Shown one piece after another: positions 1 to 7,533 of a DNA stretch of 38,821 nucleotides (position 1 is its first letter; every line of letters starts with the position of its first letter). This stretch comes from an uncultured Mediterraneibacter sp. GTDB lineage: Bacteria; Bacillota; Clostridia; Lachnospirales; Lachnospiraceae. Where the stretch lies: assembly GCF_934309415.1 (NCBI RefSeq), contig NZ_CAKRDI010000028.1, positions 1-38,821 of the forward strand, written 5' to 3'. Position numbers and translations under genes: made by a program. Below the pieces are notes generated by a model, which made no database searches, was not told the origin of the DNA, and saw nothing but the letters and a program-made list of their open reading frames with translations.

Positions 1-69
1 TCTGGTTGGCTAAACCTTGGATAAACCGGAATCCCACCGGCTTGACTACACACCCTTAGCTGGGCGCAC
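1..69 (-). mobile_element. Group II intron, 5' end (truncated by window edge)
   Basis: Read on the minus strand from position 69, the DNA begins GTGCGCCCAG and continues TAAGGGTG, AGTCAAG and, near the window edge, GCCAACC. These blocks occur in the same order as in the 5' end of the lactococcal Ll.LtrB group II intron, which also starts GTGCGCCCAG. The 5' splice site would lie between positions 70 and 69. The intron sits about 12 nt after the stop of the ParM-like remnant, a usual kind of insertion site for bacterial introns. Its reverse transcriptase ORF and 3' end would lie beyond the left edge. The match is from memory of the Ll.LtrB sequence. Confidence 0.8.
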
Positions 70-81
70 AACTGGAAGTTA

Positions 82-498
82 TTAACCTGTATAAGCATCA
101 TCCGCTGTATTCTTGAAATTTTGCTTCGCCAGCCATTCTTTTTCTTCTTCATTTTCTGGAATGTCTATTCTCTCAATCTTAAATATTACAGGACGTGTTC
201 CATCATTGCAGCAAGCAATCATCATTCTTGCTGCCAAGCACACCGATTGTCTCAAGCTGTCTGATAACACTTTCAGCCTGCTCACCATTGATACTGAAAT
301 TCTCCTTGACCTGATCCACACTGATAGCTTTGTGATATCTGTCTTTGTAAACTCAAACCTTGTAAGTGGAAGTCCTACAGCAAGGAATATCTTTGCCTCT
401 GCAAGACCTCTTCTTTTAAGTTCCTTAGCAACTGCTGCAAGAGTAAGAAGATAAAAGCTGTCATCTTCGACCTTTGTATCTTTAACCTCCTGCCTCAC
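82..498 (-). pseudogene. Frameshifted remnant: ParM-like actin fragment joined to a winged-helix-like fragment
   Basis: The first ~45 residues (SFYLLTLAAVAKELK, then IFLAVGLPLTRF) match the block of plasmid ParM/StbA-type actin-like segregation proteins that precedes the second phosphate motif. The ParM frame then ends. In the next frame, at about 345-220, the DNA encodes AISVDQVKENFSI and AESVIRQLETIGVLGSKN, which resembles a winged-helix domain such as the gamma domain of FtsK-type translocases. A third frame carries the C-terminal piece IERIDIPENEEEKEW. No single frame spans a full domain, so this is decayed plasmid or ICE DNA. The ParM part is fairly secure; the winged-helix part is tentative. 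Confidence 0.5.
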
Positions 499-652
499 TT
501 GCTACTTCATCGCAGTAAACCACAGATTTAGTTTTCCGATTCTGCAGAAATCCAGCAGGCTCATACCGCCCGCGCGGGCAATAGCAGAAGACGGAACATT
601 TTCCTTTCTACATTAGGCGCACTGTTTTCGGCATTTGCCGTATTTGTACCCA

Positions 653-1207
653 TTATTTTTCTGTACGTTCCTTCAACTCCGCACCACAACGGCACAGCAG
701 AGAACCGAGAATAAACATGATTCCCAGCACAATGCTCGCTTCGTTATCAAAATACATATCCATAGCCTCCGCTTTTTCGACCTTCATAAAACCGGCAATG
801 ATCCCTTCGACGATGCTACCGACTACCGCACAGCCGGTAGGAATGGTAAGCGTTAAAATGCCAAGTCGTAGCAGCTCCTTTGCCCCGGCAAGTGTAAAAG
901 GCGTTTCAGCTTTCAATTCATTTTTGAAGTAGACCTCCGCAAATTTTGCGAGTACCGCTTCGCCGGCACAGACAATCATCCAGCCGGAGAGGGTTGCGGT
1001 AATGCTTTTGATGTTGTAGCCGTATTTCTCGGAAATCAGTGCGTGCAGAGTAACTCCGCCAATTTTGATCAGGCTGCTGTTTCCAAAGCTCAAGCTGAGT
1101 AGACCGGCAATACATCCACAGAAGCCGATAACTGAAAAAATAAATGCGATTTTACTGAGAACTTTTCCAATTTTAGATAGTTTCTGAATAGTGTTAAGTG
1201 ATTTCAT
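653..1207 (-). CDS. Small four-helix membrane protein, DUF2975-like
   Basis: This is an intact 184-residue ORF with an AAGGAG ribosome site 7 nt before ATG. Hydrophobic helices lie at about residues 17-43, 68-90, 112-140 and 157-175. A soluble stretch between helices 2 and 3 reads FKNELKAETPFTLAGAKEL and resembles the 'GTPFT..NA..LRR' region of DUF2975 membrane proteins, which are often encoded beside small XRE regulators. No such regulator is intact here. It is the only complete gene in the decayed left region. Function is unknown and the DUF assignment is a resemblance, not a search result. Confidence 0.6.
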   Translation of the reverse strand: MKSLNTIQKLSKIGKVLSKIAFIFSVIGFCGCIAGLLSLSFGNSSLIKIGGVTLHALISEKYGYNIKSITATLSGWMIVCAGEAVLAKFAEVYFKNELKAETPFTLAGAKELLRLGILTLTIPTGCAVVGSIVEGIIAGFMKVEKAEAMDMYFDNEASIVLGIMFILGSLLCRCGAELKERTEK

Positions 1208-1246
1208 TGTAATTCTCCTTAATTAAATGTCTTTTTTACTGAATTT

Positions 1247-1465
1247 TCAGGTTTCGACTGTGACATTGCTTGCACCTTCGTCAAACACATACAAGTTGCC
1301 TTTCTGGTCATACACGCGGTCTGTAAGTAGTTTGCCGCTGTTAGTCGTATGCAGGACTTCCGCGCCGCCCCTTGCCAGCAACAGACTGACTATACCGCTG
1401 GAGGTGTAAATCTCAGCAGACGGTACTTGAATCAGCGTCAGATTCACACTCCCGCTGCTTGGCAA
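1247..1465 (-). pseudogene. Unassigned ORF fragment overlapping the DUF7662 gene end
   Basis: This 72-residue frame (segments LLARGGAEVLHTTNSGKLL and DQKGNLYVFDEG) overlaps the 3' end of the DUF7662-like gene by about 50 nt in another frame. It has no visible ribosome site at its ATG. Its composition looks protein-like, but I cannot name a family. Lying between other broken genes, it may be the tail of a larger deleted gene. Confidence 0.25.
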
Positions 1466-1655
1466 AAAGCACTGTCTGCGCCTTCATTGAGATTTTGACA
1501 ACCTCATACCTATAGTTACACAGTTCTTTTTTATATTTGAGGAAAGAGTGATCCAGCGGTACACCTGCAATCTGACCGATTTCATCAAAGGTCAATGTCA
1601 GCTGAGGCTTGCCGCTTTCATGAATATATTCCCAAAGCGTATTGTATTTGCTCAT
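1413..1655 (-). CDS. DUF7662-like small protein, possibly with altered C-terminus
   Basis: Eighty residues with an AAGGAG ribosome site before ATG. Residues 1-65 contain LWEYI, LTLTFDEIGQIAG and LDHSFLKYKKEL, then VVKISMKAQTVLF. This matches my memory of the compact DUF7662 family found on phages and mobile elements, whose members normally end shortly after the 'KISM..QTV.F' strand. The extra tail after residue 66 looks like read-through into foreign sequence. Function unknown. It sits among broken mobile genes, so it is probably hitch-hiking cargo. Confidence 0.55.
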   Translation of the reverse strand: MSKYNTLWEYIHESGKPQLTLTFDEIGQIAGVPLDHSFLKYKKELCNYRYEVVKISMKAQTVLFAKQRECESDADSSTVC

Positions 1656-1686
1656 ATGGTGCTCTCCTTGTATGAATGGAAAAACT

Positions 1687-1803
1687 TATTTGTCTTTCCG
1701 TTTTTTGAAATTCAGTGTTGCTGCCAAACAGCCCAAAGTTCCTGCCCAGATCAATGCAGCATAAAGCCACTGACCTAAAAATCCGAAGTTTGTGTTTTCC
1801 TTC
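1687..1803 (-). pseudogene. C-terminal tail of a membrane protein
   Basis: An in-frame TAG lies directly before a 38-residue stretch reading FLGQWLYAALIWAGTLGCL and ending FKKRKDK-stop: one hydrophobic helix followed by a basic tail, typical of the end of a membrane protein. There is no start codon or ribosome site. The fragment lies immediately downstream (minus sense) of the KTR remnant. Confidence 0.4.
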
Positions 1804-1852
1804 TATTCTCTGAAATAAAACAACGCAGAACGAATCCGATTTTCCATCAGGT

Positions 1853-1976
1853 TCAGCTCTGCGTCTTAGCGTCTGGCTTTTTTCAAAAGCGTGATATGAA
1901 ATTGTTGTAAATCTATTAGTTCTTCCTGCTTACATTTCGGGCAAAAGAGAAGAAAGTTGTGAAGAGCAGCATATCC
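1853..1976 (-). pseudogene. C-terminal half of a cysteine-rich KTR protein, frameshifted
   Basis: One frame encodes LLFCPKCKQEELIDLQQFHIT, the zinc-ribbon half of cysteine-rich KTR proteins that ride on Tn916/Tn1549-type elements. The family's usual ending, PDAKTQS followed by a stop, is present at 1853-1873 but in the next frame. The shift falls in a run of A residues (AAAAAAG). The N-terminal Cys pair is missing. Directly downstream is a stem (CGCAGA / TCTGCG) that could terminate transcription. Confidence 0.6.
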
Positions 1977-2037
1977 TTTTTCGGATCAGCATTACCGCTG
2001 GAGAAGTATCTTGCGAATGACGCGCAGATACTGAGCA

Positions 2038-2119
2038 ACGACAGAAGCAAAAAATATTGAAAAATTCTTTGCCGGACCGGGTTCATCACAATTTCAGCCA
2101 TCTCCATTTTTATCATCAC
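2038..2119 (-). pseudogene. N-terminal stub of an ArsR/winged-helix regulator
   Basis: With an AAGGAG site ahead of ATG (preferred start 2107), the frame opens MEMAEIVMNPVRQRIFQYFL, the first helix region of a small winged-helix (ArsR-like) regulator. After about 20 residues homology stops and the frame runs into the KTR remnant out of phase. An internal deletion has evidently joined the front of one gene to the back of another. Confidence 0.5.
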
Positions 2120-2518
2120 TCCTTATATCATTCTTTAATTAGATTAAATTATCACATTTGAGAATGTCAAGAATATTTTCATCTTATTTTTTAATTTTTC
2201 TTTACAATCGGTTATATATATAAGATTTTCCCTTTCATAACAAGTTTCGTCCGGTATCACAATCTGACCTTTCTCTCCCACTTTTGTGATTCCAAAAACA
2301 TGCAGTACAACCTAAATGAAATTTTTATTAAACCCTCTATATCCATTTTTATATCATTATTGGTCAGAATTTTTATATTTTCCTGCTCAATAAAATGTTA
2401 TGATAAACATAAATTATTATTTTCAGATCCATTCCATGCCGTACTATATAAATTGGATCTGAAAATATATATAATTCTGCTTTACGACACATCTATTAAA
2501 TTTTAAGGAGGAACTTAC
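2120..2518. other. AT-rich intergenic region before the GRE module
   Basis: About 400 nt of very AT-rich DNA separates the mobile-element debris from the metabolic module. It must hold the promoter of the Gfo/Idh gene, but I see no convincing -35/-10 pair. A 68-codon ORF at 2300-2506 is biased to I, F, K and L by base composition and has no ribosome site. The one clear structure is the inverted repeat listed separately. The 17-bp box found upstream of the alcohol dehydrogenase and GRE genes is absent here. Confidence 0.6.
2419..2466. promoter_or_regulatory. Perfect 13-bp inverted repeat upstream of the Gfo/Idh gene
   Basis: ATTTTCAGATCCA (2419-2431) is repeated in inverted form at 2454-2466 with a 22-nt spacer that contains TATATAA. 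The downstream arm ends 53 nt before the ATG at 2520. The spacer length and position suit an operator flanking a -10 element, or a 5'-UTR hairpin. There is no T-tract, so a terminator is unlikely. Confidence 0.5.
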
Positions 2519-2519
2519 T

Positions 2520-3566
2520 ATGGTAAAAGTTGGAATTATCGGATGCGGTAAAATTGCTCAAAGACGTCATGTTCCGGAGTATGCTTCAAATATCCATGCA
2601 GAAATCATCGGATATTTTGATGCAAGAAAAGAAGCGGCAAAAGCTCTTGCAGAACAATATGGCGGCAAAGTTTATGATTCTGTTGAAGAATTGCTCGCAG
2701 ACCCGGAAATCGATGCAGTCAGTGTATGTACATCAAATAATACGCATGCAGAAGTCAGTATTCAGGCCATGCGTGCCGGAAAACATGTGCTTTGTGAAAA
2801 ACCAATGGCCCGTACTGTGGAAGAATGCGAGGTAATGCTCCGCGTTGCCAAAGAGATGCACTGCTTTCTTATGATTGGTCAGAACCAGCGGTTCAACACC
2901 GGACATGCCCGCGCGAAAGAATTGATCGAACAGGGAATCATCGGAAAACCTCTCAGTTTCAAAACATCCTTCTGTCATGGTGGTCCGGAGCGCTGGCTTG
3001 CAGGAACAGATTCTGATGAACTTCCGAAAGATATCTGGTTCTTTGATAAAAAGATTGCCGGACTTGGGGTTATGGCTGATCTTGGAATCCATAAAATCGA
3101 TCTGATGCAGTATCTGTTAGGTCAGAAAATCAAAGAAGTTACTGCCAAAATCCTGACTTTGGATAAAAAAGACTCTTCCGGAAATCTCATCGAACTGGAA
3201 GACAATGCTATCTGTATCTTCAGAATGGAGAACGGTGTCATCGGTACAATGAATGCAAGCTGGACGGATTACGGCGAGGAAGATAACTCCACTGTTATCT
3301 TCGGAACAAAAGGCCTGATGCGTCTTTATGACAACAGCGAGCACACGATTCAGATCAGCACCAACCGCGGTGACAAGATTTATTATGATCTGGACAGAAT
3401 GATGACGAACCTGAATCAGAGAGAATCCGGTGTCATCCGTGAATTTATCCGTGAATTAGAGAACAACACCTGGACCAATGCTGCGGATGACTTCTCCGTC
3501 AATGCGATTCGTGTGGTACAGGCAAGTTTCCAGTCAAATGAAGAAGACCGGACGATCAAACTTTAA
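2520..3566 (+). CDS. Gfo/Idh/MocA-family NAD(P)-dependent oxidoreductase
   Basis: The 348-residue product has the family layout. An N-terminal Rossmann fold has GIIGCGKIA at residues 5-13, the EKP motif with the catalytic lysine lies at 93-95, and a C-terminal substrate domain carries a DLGIHKIDLMQYL segment with the family's Asp and His. Members oxidise or reduce cyclic polyols, sugars and sugar acids (for example myo-inositol dehydrogenase); the substrate cannot be told from sequence. AAGGAGGA lies 7 nt before ATG, supporting this start. It is the first gene of the module and is followed within 150 nt by the alcohol dehydrogenase gene, which has its own promoter. An odd point is the absence of any transporter or kinase nearby. 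Family assignment is secure. Confidence 0.9.
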   Translation: MVKVGIIGCGKIAQRRHVPEYASNIHAEIIGYFDARKEAAKALAEQYGGKVYDSVEELLADPEIDAVSVCTSNNTHAEVSIQAMRAGKHVLCEKPMARTVEECEVMLRVAKEMHCFLMIGQNQRFNTGHARAKELIEQGIIGKPLSFKTSFCHGGPERWLAGTDSDELPKDIWFFDKKIAGLGVMADLGIHKIDLMQYLLGQKIKEVTAKILTLDKKDSSGNLIELEDNAICIFRMENGVIGTMNASWTDYGEEDNSTVIFGTKGLMRLYDNSEHTIQISTNRGDKIYYDLDRMMTNLNQRESGVIREFIRELENNTWTNAADDFSVNAIRVVQASFQSNEEDRTIKL

Positions 3567-3570
3567 CAAG

Positions 3571-3621
3571 ATGGTTACTTTTTTGATAAATTATAGAGCA
3601 AATTGTCAAAAAAGTAACCAT
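3571..3621. promoter_or_regulatory. Perfect 16-bp palindrome containing the shared operator box
   Basis: ATGGTTACTTTTTTGA (3571-3586) is repeated inverted at 3606-3621 with a 19-nt spacer. It lies 4 nt after the Gfo/Idh stop codon. The right arm is the core of the 17-bp box that also occurs before the GRE gene; the left arm is a reversed copy with one change. The RNA hairpin could attenuate read-through from the upstream gene, but no U-tract follows, so paired protein-binding sites are the better explanation. Confidence 0.6.
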
Positions 3622-3668
3622 ATCAACAAAAAACGAATCTATCTTCTCCCCCTGTCCAATCTTATAAT
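3603..3668 (+). promoter_or_regulatory. Promoter of the alcohol dehydrogenase gene with shared operator
   Basis: The box TTGTCAAAAAAGTAACC (3603-3619) is followed by a TATAAT -10 at 3663-3668. The distance from box start to -10 start is 60 nt. At the GRE promoter the same box (C/T difference at one base) sits at exactly the same distance. The -35 position (around 3640) reads TATCTT, far from TTGACA, as expected of a promoter that needs an activator. A weaker TATCAA half-site follows 17 nt downstream of the first TGTCAA. The likely binder is the neighbouring AraC protein; this is inference. Confidence 0.65.
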
Positions 3669-3713
3669 TTAAGTAAATAAAATGAATCGTTTCGATTAGG
3701 AGGAGAAGAAAAA

Positions 3714-4883
3714 ATGAATATCTTTCAGACAGCAATGATCAGTCAGGTGCTTTTCGGTGTTGGCGCAAGACATGCAATTGGACAGACACTGACCAATATG
3801 GGGACAAAGAAAGCCTTAATCATCACCGACAAATTTCTGCATGACAGTGGACTTTCCAATGATGTGGAAACTTCCATCAAGAATGCCGGCATCGAATCTA
3901 TTATGTTCGATGGTGCAGAACCGGAAAATCCGATTGAAGTGATTGATGTTGTAAAAAATCTGATCATTGAAGAAAAAATAGATGCAATTATTGGTTTTGG
4001 TGGAGGAAGTGCCATGGATCTTGCCAAATGTGCAAGAACTATGACTGTAAATGAAGGTCCGATCCAGAATTATTATGACCTCAGAGTTCCGCGCAAAACA
4101 AGTCCACTTCCAATGATCCTCATTCCTACAACAGCAGGAACTTCCAGTGAAGTATCCCATGGTGCTGTTGCATTCGACAAATCTATTCAGAAAAAAATTG
4201 GCTTTAGCGGACCAGACCTGGCTGCAACAATTGCCTGTGTTGACCCTGAACTCACAACAGGTCTTCCTGCCAAAATCACAGCTGTTACAGGGCTTGACTG
4301 TCTCTGTCATGCAGCAGAATCCATGACCTGTGGATTAAATGACAATCCTGTATCCGAAATGATGGGCAAAGAGGCGATCAGACTTATCGCAAAATCCCTG
4401 AAAAAATGTATCGAAAACGGAAACGACATTGAAGCCAGAAGTGATATGGCTTTAGCATGTGTTTATGCAGGCATTGCTTTCGAGAGCTGCCCACCGCATC
4501 TTGCACATTCTATGGGACATACCATCGGTGCAATGTATCATATTCCACATGGAGAAGCCTGTGCTGTATTTCTTGCTCCGGTTCTTGAAGCCGTAGCAGA
4601 AGCAAAACCTGACCGTATTAAATTAATCGGAGAATCTCTGGGACTTACATTTGCAGAAGATGCAGATTTAGATGCGATTAAATCAGCCACAGGAGATACT
4701 ATCAGAACATTATGTAAAGAACTCGGTCTGAGAACCCTGAAGGAACTGATTCCTGAAAAGGATATTCCTGTAATCAGTCAGCAGGTTATGAATGATGTTG
4801 GAATCTTCGTTTCTCCTATTCCTATGGATGCCAAAAAAGTGGAAACGATCATTCAGAGTGAATATGAAAAATCCTGCAAATAA
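3714..4883 (+). CDS. Iron-containing (group III) alcohol dehydrogenase
   Basis: The 389-residue product has the full family length. The dinucleotide motif GFGGGSAMD is at residues 95-103, with PTTAGTSSEV at 139-148. Metal ligands fit the family pattern: Asp195 and His199 (GLDCLCHA), His265 (AHSMGH) and His279 (HIPHGEA). Such enzymes reversibly reduce aldehydes to alcohols with NAD(P)H, and in GRE dehydratase pathways they reduce the aldehyde product. Start: AGGAGGAG lies about 10 nt before ATG. The gene has its own promoter sharing an operator with the GRE gene, and a hairpin terminator follows. No aldehyde dehydrogenase or microcompartment genes are present. Substrate is unassigned; 1,3-propanediol-type dehydrogenase is one possibility. 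Confidence 0.9.
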   Translation: MNIFQTAMISQVLFGVGARHAIGQTLTNMGTKKALIITDKFLHDSGLSNDVETSIKNAGIESIMFDGAEPENPIEVIDVVKNLIIEEKIDAIIGFGGGSAMDLAKCARTMTVNEGPIQNYYDLRVPRKTSPLPMILIPTTAGTSSEVSHGAVAFDKSIQKKIGFSGPDLAATIACVDPELTTGLPAKITAVTGLDCLCHAAESMTCGLNDNPVSEMMGKEAIRLIAKSLKKCIENGNDIEARSDMALACVYAGIAFESCPPHLAHSMGHTIGAMYHIPHGEACAVFLAPVLEAVAEAKPDRIKLIGESLGLTFAEDADLDAIKSATGDTIRTLCKELGLRTLKELIPEKDIPVISQQVMNDVGIFVSPIPMDAKKVETIIQSEYEKSCK

Positions 4884-4925
4884 CAGATCTTTAGTAGTAA
4901 CTCTTTAACAACATGATCTTAATTT

Positions 4926-4963
4926 CAAAATCAGTTAGCGTTGAAAAGCGCCAACTGATTTTG
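4926..4963 (+). terminator. Stem-loop terminator after the alcohol dehydrogenase
   Basis: CAAAATCAGTTAGCG (4926-4940) pairs with CGCCAACTGATTTTG (4949-4963) over 14 of 15 positions, with an 8-nt loop. The 3' arm ends in TTTTG, giving a short U-run. It separates the dehydrogenase from the regulator gene 48 nt downstream. Confidence 0.6.
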
Positions 4964-5011
4964 CTATACTTAAAGCAATCATTGTATTTTACATAAAATG
5001 GGGAGTAGAAA

Positions 5012-6292
5012 ATGTTCTTGATCAAAAAGGAAAATGTACGCAATTATCCAACAGCTCTTACAGAAATCATCGAAAAATTCTATTCCGTGACAGGAATCGA
5101 GTGCCAGATCATTGAAGAAGGTGAAAATGTAGAATGTCCCTGTGCAAATTACGAAAAATGTAATCCTTTTTGCTATTTTTCTCTAAACTATACCCGTGAT
5201 TTCAAAAACACATACAGTTATGATCCTTCTACATTTTTCAAACGACCTCAGCTTCTGAACTGCAGGCATTATCTGTATTACTGGGTTCTTGCCGTAAAAT
5301 ATGAGGGAAGAATCTTCTTTATTATGACCTCTCTGATCCGCATGAAAAAAAATGTAAATGATATCATCGATGAATTCAGGAAAGATCCGAAACAGAAAAA
5401 TTATCCATTGGATCATATACAGGATCTTCCATATATCAATGTCAAAAAAGCCACTTCCTATGAACAAATATTATGGCATCTCTGTAATATTTGTTTAGGG
5501 ACCCTTGTGCTAGCTTCTGCTGAAGATGACTTCGGTGAATCTAAAGTTTCTTCGACTGATGATATATCTTCTGATTTAGGAATTCGTATCATCTCCAAGA
5601 AACAGCAGAAATCATCTGTAAACACACTTGATAAAAAAGTGAACAGCATCCTGCATTCTGCTTCTAAACGTAATCGGTCTGAAGCAGAAACAACTTTGAA
5701 TCAGTTATTATCAACGATCCTCGACGCTGATTTAAGCCTCTGTCAGGCTTCCTCTTATGCAATTGGTGTAATGTCCCTGATTGGACAGGCTCTTGCCCGG
5801 TCGTCTATGTTTTATTATACCAATAATGTTTTTGGATTATATCAGTCTTTTTTATCAGAAGTGCAGACTCAGACTTCTAAAGAAGACATCATAATGTGTA
5901 CAAAAAGATTTTTCAATGGATACTGGAACAGTATGATGGCTGATTCCATTCAGGCATCTTCCGAAAAAGGTGCTGCTGCTATTATTGAATATATACAGAA
6001 TCATTTTATGGATCCCGATCTGACTATTACTCAGATTGCAACTGAATTTCATTTAAACAGCAGTTATTTGTGTCGCATTTTTAAAGCAGACACAGGTCTT
6101 ACAGTAAAGAAATATATTCTTGATTATCGTCTGAATTATGCGACAGAACTGTTATTACATACGAATAATTCTATCAGCGACATTGCAGAAAAAAGCGGTT
6201 TCACAACCGTTCATGGTTTCCGTAAGGCTTTCCATAACCAATACTATCTCGGTCCTTCCGAGTACCGCAAAACCAATCAATTATTAAAATAA
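5012..6292 (+). CDS. AraC-family regulator with Cys-rich PocR-like sensor domain
   Basis: This is a 426-residue transcription factor. The C-terminal ~100 residues form the two-HTH AraC DNA-binding domain (LTITQIATEFHLNSSYLCRIF, then ISDIAEKSGFTTVHGFRKAF and GPSEYR). The N-terminal ~150 residues resemble the PocR ligand domain: cysteines at 31, 42, 44, 50, 54 and 84 lie before a hydrophobic WVLAVKYEG core. PocR proteins sense small diols and related compounds in diol pathways, so the domain suits a module with a GRE and an alcohol dehydrogenase. A Cys-bound metal or redox centre is also possible. GGGGAG precedes ATG. The gene lies between the two promoters that carry the shared box and probably controls both. 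The AraC call is secure; the PocR call is moderate. Confidence 0.8.
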   Translation: MFLIKKENVRNYPTALTEIIEKFYSVTGIECQIIEEGENVECPCANYEKCNPFCYFSLNYTRDFKNTYSYDPSTFFKRPQLLNCRHYLYYWVLAVKYEGRIFFIMTSLIRMKKNVNDIIDEFRKDPKQKNYPLDHIQDLPYINVKKATSYEQILWHLCNICLGTLVLASAEDDFGESKVSSTDDISSDLGIRIISKKQQKSSVNTLDKKVNSILHSASKRNRSEAETTLNQLLSTILDADLSLCQASSYAIGVMSLIGQALARSSMFYYTNNVFGLYQSFLSEVQTQTSKEDIIMCTKRFFNGYWNSMMADSIQASSEKGAAAIIEYIQNHFMDPDLTITQIATEFHLNSSYLCRIFKADTGLTVKKYILDYRLNYATELLLHTNNSISDIAEKSGFTTVHGFRKAFHNQYYLGPSEYRKTNQLLK

Positions 6293-6314
6293 TCTATTTA
6301 TAAAATGTTATATT

Positions 6315-6395
6315 AAAATGTGTTTGAAAAATACTCTTTTCACAAGATATATATTACTCTTGCAAGATAATTTCAGTATTTTTCAAACACATTTT
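6315..6395. repeat. Perfect 21-bp inverted repeat; short family A element or bidirectional terminator
   Basis: The arm starting AAAATGTGTTTGAAAAATAC (6315-6335) is perfectly repeated inverted at 6375-6395, with a 39-nt loop containing CAAGATATATAT. The order TGTGT.TGAAAAAT then CAAGATATAT matches the outer part of the 166-bp family A repeats. It lies between the convergent ends of the regulator and activase genes, and the right arm ends in seven T's, so it can also terminate transcription. Confidence 0.7.
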
Positions 6396-6481
6396 TTTCA
6401 TCTTACATTGTTATAGACGATTCTTATCGGCAGACTTCTATCCACACTCTTACTCAGTAAAACGTACTTGAACATTACTTT

Positions 6482-7438
6482 CTAACTTTCAATCTTCTTT
6501 TCTCTGGAGCCCGCTGTGGCCGGGATTCCTCTGTCTGTCATTCTTTTTACATATCCTCTGATCCTCTTCTCAAATCCTTCCCTGTCTTCAACTACCATCG
6601 CTTTCATCTGCATCGGAGCGCCAAGCATTTTGGCCTTTTCTTCTCCCAGTGGACGATATTTTAACAACTGCACCTGCACCGGTTTATTTTCCAGCTCATT
6701 CAATATAAAATCCGATGTAGCATCAATATACTCTTCATTGTCATTAAATCCCGGAATAACTGGCATTCGAATTACCAGCGGCTTATCCATAGCAATTATT
6801 TTCTTTATGTTTTTCAATATCGTTTTATTTCCGGCACCTGTATATTTCTTATGAATTTCACTGTCCATCTGTTTGATATCTGTGATAAACAAATCCACAC
6901 ATGGTGCAACTTCATCAATTGCCTGCGGATTCACATGAAGCGCAGTTTCCACACAGGTATGTATCCCCTCTTCTTTACACTGTTTCAATAAATCCCTGCA
7001 AAACTCCCATTGTAACAGTGCTTCTCCACCGGACAAAGTGACTCCGCCTCCGGATTTTTCATAGAAATCTCTGTCTCTTCGAATGACATCCATCGATTCT
7101 TCTACTGTCATTTTATCTCCCCAGATACTCAGGCATCCGGAAAAACATTCGTCTTCGCACAATAAACAATTATCACATTTTGCTCTGTCAATTCCAGTCA
7201 CTCCATGTTCTGATATAATAATTGCATTTTTTCCATGCGCTTCACATGCTTTCAGACAGTATCCGCAACAAATACATTTTTTTGAATTGACGCCTACCTG
7301 AGGATACCTTTCATAAGTTTCGGGATTACTGCACCACTGACATCGAAGCGAACATCCTTTCAGAAAAAATTCTGTTCGAATTCCCGGTCCGTCATGAATC
7401 GTAAATCTTTGAATATTTGCAACAATTCCAAAATCCAT
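6482..7438 (-). CDS. Glycyl-radical enzyme activating enzyme (radical SAM)
   Basis: This 318-residue protein installs the glycyl radical on its partner GRE using S-adenosylmethionine. The radical SAM motif CSLRCQWC gives Cys29, Cys33 and Cys36. A two-cluster ferredoxin insert follows (CICCGYCLKAC at 55-65, CDNCLLCEDECFSGC at 88-102), as in activases of CutC, HypD and glycerol-dehydratase types but not classical PflA. SAM-binding GGGVTLSGGEALLQ lies near residue 130. AAGGAG about 8 nt before ATG supports the start. It is encoded downstream of the GRE on the same strand, but a strong terminator hairpin and a family A repeat lie between them, so it is probably made in smaller amounts by read-through. 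High confidence. Confidence 0.93.
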   Translation of the reverse strand: MDFGIVANIQRFTIHDGPGIRTEFFLKGCSLRCQWCSNPETYERYPQVGVNSKKCICCGYCLKACEAHGKNAIIISEHGVTGIDRAKCDNCLLCEDECFSGCLSIWGDKMTVEESMDVIRRDRDFYEKSGGGVTLSGGEALLQWEFCRDLLKQCKEEGIHTCVETALHVNPQAIDEVAPCVDLFITDIKQMDSEIHKKYTGAGNKTILKNIKKIIAMDKPLVIRMPVIPGFNDNEEYIDATSDFILNELENKPVQVQLLKYRPLGEEKAKMLGAPMQMKAMVVEDREGFEKRIRGYVKRMTDRGIPATAGSREKKIES

Positions 7439-7490
7439 ATCTCTTTTTCTCCTTTATCTCCTGCAATTTTTTATCACATTTCCTACCATA

Positions 7491-7521
7491 AAAAAACACC
7501 CCGGCGCAACATGGCCGGGGT
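7491..7521 (-). terminator. Strong intrinsic terminator between GRE and activase
   Basis: On the minus strand ACCCCGGC pairs perfectly with GCCGGGGT (7514-7521 with 7498-7505), with an 8-nt loop, followed by G and seven U's. Only 52 nt remain before the activase ATG and no promoter is obvious there. The hairpin therefore probably acts as a leaky attenuator that keeps activase below GRE levels. Confidence 0.85.
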
Positions 7522-7533
7522 ACATGCCTTATA

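Noticed and set aside
2300..2506. 68-codon plus-strand ORF before the Gfo/Idh gene
   Set aside because: Composition follows the AT-rich DNA, there is no ribosome site and it covers the inverted repeat; no family resemblance.
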